The notes beneath the pieces were generated by a model that saw nothing but the letters and a program-made list of their open reading frames with translations, was not told the origin of the DNA and ran no database searches. A program made the position numbers and the translations under genes. From contig NZ_JAUSWX010000001.1 in the NCBI RefSeq assembly GCF_030815405.1, positions 124,001 to 188,000 on the forward strand: a stretch of DNA of 64,000 nt. The letters run 5' to 3'. Position 1 is the stretch's first letter. Every line of letters begins with the position of its first letter. Source of the DNA: Agromyces albus (GTDB taxonomy: Bacteria; Actinomycetota; Actinomycetes; Actinomycetales; Microbacteriaceae). Below are positions 60,329 through 64,000 of the stretch, in pieces.

Positions 60329-62404
60329 ATCACGAACGAACTCATCGACGCCCCCCAGAGGGCGTCGTCGCTGTCCTCCGTCGCGCGGCTGGGTTGGGAA
60401 GATGACCACGCGGTGTCGCTCATCGGCATCGACGACTCGACCTTCCTCGGCCGCCGCGGAGTCCCGCTCGTCGAGATCTTCAGCGCCGATGAGCAGCGAG
60501 CCCGCACGAGCCAGGCCTACGTGCGCTCGGCGATCGGGGCGCGTCTTCGCTACCTCGAGCACTCCGAGCAGGAGACCGACTCCGAGACATCCGTGTGCGT
60601 GACCCAACGCGACCCCGAGACCGGGCTCGTCGTGCGTTCCTGGATCACGCGCCCTCGAACGGCGCGCGTGATCAGGGTGCGCACGACGATCGAGAACACG
60701 TCGAGCGCGCCGATCGTGCTCACCGCGGCCTCGACCGCGACCTTCGGCTTCGGCGCGTCGGAAGACGACCTCGACGAGGTGCTGCTCGCGGTCGCCGAGA
60801 GCGAATGGCTCGCCGAGAATCGCTGGCAGGAGCACTCGCTGCGGGTGTGGCTGCCTCGACTGAACCTCGCACTGCACGGGCAGGACGGTCGCGGTCACCA
60901 TGGGATGACCAGTCACGGGGCATGGTCGACCGGCGAGCACCTCGCCGCCGGGATCGTGACGAGCGTCATGACCGGCGAAGCCCTCGGATGGCAGTTCGAG
61001 ACGAGTGGAGGGTGGCACTGCGACCTCTCGCAGGCGCGAGACGGCGGAACGATCAGCCTCCTCGGCCCGACCGACCACCACCACCAGTTCGCGCACGAAC
61101 TGCAGCCTGGGGAGACCTTCGAGACCGTCCCGGTCGCGATCGCGACCTCGGGCCAGGGACGCGACGGCGTCGTCGCCGAGTTCACGCGATACCGGCGCTG
61201 GCTCAGCGCCGGGGCGGTGGATCGCGAGCAGTTGCCCGTGATCTACAACGACTTCATGAACACCCTCATGGGACAGCCGACGACCGAGGCCCTGTTGCCG
61301 CTCATCGACGCGGCCGCCGAGGCGGGCGCGGAGGTCTTCTGCATCGACGCGGGCTGGTTCGCCGACCCCGCGATCGGGGACTGGTGGTCGACGGTCGGCG
61401 AATGGCGCGAGGCATCCGCTCGCTTCACCGGAGGACTGGCCGAGGTCATCGACCACATCCACCGCCGCGGCATGAAGAGCGGGCTGTGGCTCGAGCCCGA
61501 GGTCGTCGGTGTCGAGAGCGCGGCCGCTGAGCTTTTGCCCGACGACGCGTTCTTCACGCGCTTCGGGCGCCGGGTGCGTGAGCACGACCGCTACCACCTC
61601 GACTTTCGCCACCCTGCAGCACGCGCCCATCTCGACGAGACCGTCGACCATCTCGTGTCCGCGTTCGGGATCTCGTACCTCAAGCTCGACTACAACATCA
61701 ACCCGGGCATGGGCACCGATTGGCGGGCGACCGCGCCGGGCGACGGGCTGCTCGGACACACGCGCGCATTCCGGACCTGGCTCGTCGACGTGCAGGAGCG
61801 GCATCCGCACCTCCTGATCGAGAACTGCAGTTCGGGGGCCATGCGCGCCGACTACTCGCTGCTCTCGGTCACGCACCTGCAGTCGACGAGCGACCAGCAG
61901 GACTTCCGGCTCTACCCGCCGATCGCGGCATCCGCGCCTGCGACGATCCTGCCGGAGCAGTGCGGCAACTGGGCGTACCCGCACGTCGAGATGACCGACG
62001 AGGAGACGGCGTTCACGCTCGTCACCGGGCTTGCCGGCCGGCTCTACCTGTCGGGATTCCTCGACACGCTGCGCGGCTCGCAGTTCGACCTCGTGCGCGA
62101 CGCGATTCGCGTGTACAAGGAGTTGCGCGACGCGCTCGGAGACCTCGAGCCGTTCTGGCCGCTGGGCCTGCCCGGGTGGGACGACGCCGCGATCTGCTTC
62201 GGTCTTCGCGGCCCCGACGCGAGCTACCTCATCGTGTGGGACCGCAGCGACGCCGCCGCCGCGATCACCGTGCCGGGAGTCGCGGGCCCGGTTCGCGAGG
62301 TCTTCCCGCGCAGCCTCGCCGAGTGGAGCACCGCCCCCGAGGGCGACGGCCTCCGATTCGAGACGGTGCCCGGATTGACCGCTCGCGTGTTCGAAATCGG
62401 CTGA
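60329..62404 (+). CDS. Alpha-galactosidase, GH36 family, probable ATC start
   Basis: 691 residues if translation begins at ATC 60329; the first ordinary start in frame is GTG 60413 (663 residues). GAAGGAG (60315-60321) is seven nt before ATC, and the reading from there (TNELIDAP...SSVARLGWEDD) continues smoothly, while GTG 60413 has no ribosome site. An in-frame TGA lies at 60311. N-terminal beta domain to about 300, then the barrel: VFCIDAGWF, GLWLEPEVVG, the nucleophile Asp in YLKLDYN, ENCSSGAMRADY, and the acid/base Asp in STSDQQD. No signal peptide; it hydrolyses terminal alpha-galactosides inside the cell. Confidence 0.85.
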   Translation: MTNELIDAPQRASSLSSVARLGWEDDHAVSLIGIDDSTFLGRRGVPLVEIFSADEQRARTSQAYVRSAIGARLRYLEHSEQETDSETSVCVTQRDPETGLVVRSWITRPRTARVIRVRTTIENTSSAPIVLTAASTATFGFGASEDDLDEVLLAVAESEWLAENRWQEHSLRVWLPRLNLALHGQDGRGHHGMTSHGAWSTGEHLAAGIVTSVMTGEALGWQFETSGGWHCDLSQARDGGTISLLGPTDHHHQFAHELQPGETFETVPVAIATSGQGRDGVVAEFTRYRRWLSAGAVDREQLPVIYNDFMNTLMGQPTTEALLPLIDAAAEAGAEVFCIDAGWFADPAIGDWWSTVGEWREASARFTGGLAEVIDHIHRRGMKSGLWLEPEVVGVESAAAELLPDDAFFTRFGRRVREHDRYHLDFRHPAARAHLDETVDHLVSAFGISYLKLDYNINPGMGTDWRATAPGDGLLGHTRAFRTWLVDVQERHPHLLIENCSSGAMRADYSLLSVTHLQSTSDQQDFRLYPPIAASAPATILPEQCGNWAYPHVEMTDEETAFTLVTGLAGRLYLSGFLDTLRGSQFDLVRDAIRVYKELRDALGDLEPFWPLGLPGWDDAAICFGLRGPDASYLIVWDRSDAAAAITVPGVAGPVREVFPRSLAEWSTAPEGDGLRFETVPGLTARVFEIG

Positions 62405-62409
62405 GGAGC

Positions 62410-63996
62410 ATGATGTCAGACGTGCCCGTCGCCAGGAACCCGATCCTCCGCGGGTTCAATCCCGACCCCTCGATCGTGCGGGTCGGCGACGAGTACTTCG
62501 TCGCCACGAGCACCTTCGAGTGGTTCCCGGGCGTTCGCCTCCATCGGTCCCGCGACCTCGCGAACTGGGAGGTCGTCGGGCACGCTCTCGACGAGTCGAA
62601 CGGCTTCGATCTCCGCGGGGTCCCCGACTCGGGCGGCGTGTGGGCCCCGAGCCTCACCGACGTCGACGGCGAGTTCTGGCTCGCGTACTCCGTCATCCGC
62701 ACGATGGACGGCGACAACAAAGATCTCGACAACTACCTCGTGACGGCTCCGGATGTCTCGGGGCCGTGGAGCGAGCCGATCCATCTCGGTTCCCGGGGCT
62801 TCGATTTCTCGTTCTTCCACGACACCGACGGCACGCACTGGATCGTCGGGGTGGCGTGGGACCAGCGCCCCGAGCACCCGAGCTTCAGCGGCATCGTGCT
62901 CGAGCAGTACTTCCACGACCGGCAGCGCGTGTCTGGCGAGGCGGTGCAGATCTACAGCCAGCCGTCGCTCGTCGAGGGGCCGAACCTCTATCACTTCGAC
63001 GACGGCTACCACCTGCTGCTCGCCGAGGGCGGCACGGGCTGGAACCACGGCATCACGGTCGCGCGTTCGCACTCGCTCACGGGTCCGTACGTGCGCGATG
63101 CGGCGACCGCAGTGCTGACGAGTCGCGACGACCCCGGCACGCCACTGCAGAAGGCCGGCCATGGTGAGCTCGTGGCCCTTCCCGGCGGCGAATGGGCGCT
63201 CGTCCACCTCGCGAGCCGGCCCGCGCTCCGGCTCGGCGAGCGCTACTCCACGCTCGGCCGCGAGACGTGCATCCAGCGAGTCGTCTTCGATGACGAGGGG
63301 TGGCTCCGGCTCGAGGGCGGCGGGCACCACGGCCGCGTCGAGGTCCCGTTCCCCGAACTCGAGCCGGCGCCCGTGGCGAAACCGCCGCCGCGCGACGACT
63401 TCGACGGCGATGCGCTCGACCTCCGCCGATGGTCGACCCTGCGCTGGGCCGCGGATCCCGCCGTCTTCGATCTCGCCGGCAGGCCCGGATGGTTGCGGCT
63501 TCGCGGCGGGCACTCGGCGGGGAGCGTCTTCGAGCAGTCGATGATCGCGCAGCGCGTCGAGGAGCTCGATGCGACCATCGAGACCCTCGTCGATGCCGAG
63601 CCGACGTCCGTGCGCCAGGCGGCGGGCCTCCTCGCGTGGTACGACCGCTCGGCGTGGATCTGGCTCCAGCTCACGTGGGATGCCGAGAACGGACGGCACC
63701 TTCGGGTCGTCACCCGCGATCGGAGGACGACGAGATCCGAGCCCTACGCCGCGAGCCCCGGTCCGGTCGGCCTCCGGATATCGATCGTCGGCAGCGACCT
63801 CCGCTGCTCGGCGACCGGCGCCGATGGCGCGTGGCGTGACCTTCCCGGCGAGTATCCCGCGTACGCACTCTCCGACGACCACGGCGGCGGGCTGCGCTTC
63901 ACCGGGATGTTCGCGGGCGTGCGCGCTGACGACCTCGATCGACAGGGCTGGTTCGCCGACTTCGACTACGTCGACGCCGACTTCCGAGGTGCGTGA
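62410..63996 (+). CDS. GH43 family glycosidase (beta-xylosidase/arabinofuranosidase type)
   Basis: 528 residues, GAGG before ATG 62410 (ATG 62413 is equivalent). The five-blade propeller begins NPILRGFNPDPSIVRVGDEYFVATSTFEWFPG with the catalytic base Asp in NPDPS; the pKa-modulating Asp is in SFFHDTDG; the acid Glu in SLVEGPNLY. A C-terminal concanavalin-like domain follows from about 330 (DDFDGDALDLRRWSTLRW). This matches the xylosidase subgroup (GH43_11). Cytoplasmic. The preceding alpha-galactosidase ends 5 nt upstream. Another ATG begins at 63997, at the window edge. Confidence 0.9.
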   Translation: MMSDVPVARNPILRGFNPDPSIVRVGDEYFVATSTFEWFPGVRLHRSRDLANWEVVGHALDESNGFDLRGVPDSGGVWAPSLTDVDGEFWLAYSVIRTMDGDNKDLDNYLVTAPDVSGPWSEPIHLGSRGFDFSFFHDTDGTHWIVGVAWDQRPEHPSFSGIVLEQYFHDRQRVSGEAVQIYSQPSLVEGPNLYHFDDGYHLLLAEGGTGWNHGITVARSHSLTGPYVRDAATAVLTSRDDPGTPLQKAGHGELVALPGGEWALVHLASRPALRLGERYSTLGRETCIQRVVFDDEGWLRLEGGGHHGRVEVPFPELEPAPVAKPPPRDDFDGDALDLRRWSTLRWAADPAVFDLAGRPGWLRLRGGHSAGSVFEQSMIAQRVEELDATIETLVDAEPTSVRQAAGLLAWYDRSAWIWLQLTWDAENGRHLRVVTRDRRTTRSEPYAASPGPVGLRISIVGSDLRCSATGADGAWRDLPGEYPAYALSDDHGGGLRFTGMFAGVRADDLDRQGWFADFDYVDADFRGA

Positions 63997-64000
63997 ATGG

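Noticed and set aside
1..64000. Over-representation of GGATGC/GCATCC on both strands
   Set aside because: It catches the eye, often as GAT-GCC and GCA-TCC codon pairs, but a rough base-composition estimate gives a similar count (about 40), so without a real count against codon-shuffled sequence I do not claim it.
1..64000. CRISPR arrays, insertion sequences, prophage genes, tRNA or rRNA genes
   Set aside because: Looked for on both strands; no repeat-spacer pattern, transposase, integrase, phage structural protein or tRNA-like fold was recognised.

Overview
The window is high-G+C DNA (about 70% by eye), densely packed with short gaps and many ATGA start/stop overlaps. It has GTG/TTG starts with purine-rich ribosome binding sites, lipoprotein-type ABC binding proteins and GAF-ANTAR regulators. 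This points to an actinobacterium, most likely of the Microbacteriaceae type (inference from style, not from a marker gene). No rRNA, tRNA, CRISPR array or insertion sequence was seen. Almost the whole window is catabolic and transport capacity, set out as a string of substrate-specific islands, each with its own regulator.

Layout. 1-4125: end of a carbohydrate ABC importer with a RhaM-like mutarotase and an enolase-superfamily enzyme (deoxy-sugar or sugar-acid use). 4376-18844: a large, unusual island. It holds a tartrate/isopropylmalate-type dehydrogenase, two paralogous HAD hydrolases, a DadA/PuuB-type FAD oxidase, two aldehyde dehydrogenases, a class III aminotransferase, a DUF861 cupin, a D-2-hydroxyacid dehydrogenase, a polar amino-acid ABC importer and an APH-type kinase. 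A GntR/FCD regulator sits inside it, and near-identical TTGT(T/C)GACAA palindromes lie in front of four of its transcription units. 18867-25684: a sugar ABC importer with three LacI regulators. 25717-28580: zinc alcohol dehydrogenase and IlvD/Edd sugar-acid dehydratase, divergent. 28664-38312: an aromatic meta-cleavage-like cluster (extradiol dioxygenase, FAD monooxygenase, two FAA hydrolases, cyclase, amidohydrolase, SDR, MFS transporter, LysR regulator) in which the SDR is frameshifted and the MFS gene carries an in-frame TAG. 38442-40855: cytidine-deaminase-like gene, a small unknown gene and two GAF-ANTAR regulators. 40992-48537: a divergent sugar-acid island (dehydratase, DHDPS-family enzyme and GntR on one side; ABC importer and 2-oxoglutarate semialdehyde dehydrogenase on the other), forming a plausible non-phosphorylative route to 2-oxoglutarate. 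48534-58646: a DeoR/LacI hybrid regulator, heparinase II/III-like and DUF2264 proteins, a hydroxyacid dehydrogenase, an ABC importer and a YesL/DUF624 protein (oligosaccharide, probably uronate-containing). 58648-63996: a cysteine-less HesB-like protein, a LacI regulator, a GH36 alpha-galactosidase whose best start codon is ATC, and a GH43 glycosidase.

The most promising undescribed system is the 4376-18844 island. A shared operator ties the oxidase, dehydrogenases, aminotransferase, HAD pair, cupin and importer into one regulon, which looks like a complete import-and-oxidation pathway for an amine- or amino-acid-like compound. The substrate cannot be read from the sequence. None of the four carbohydrate ABC systems has its own ATPase gene here, so they probably share an ATPase encoded elsewhere; the polar amino-acid system has its own.
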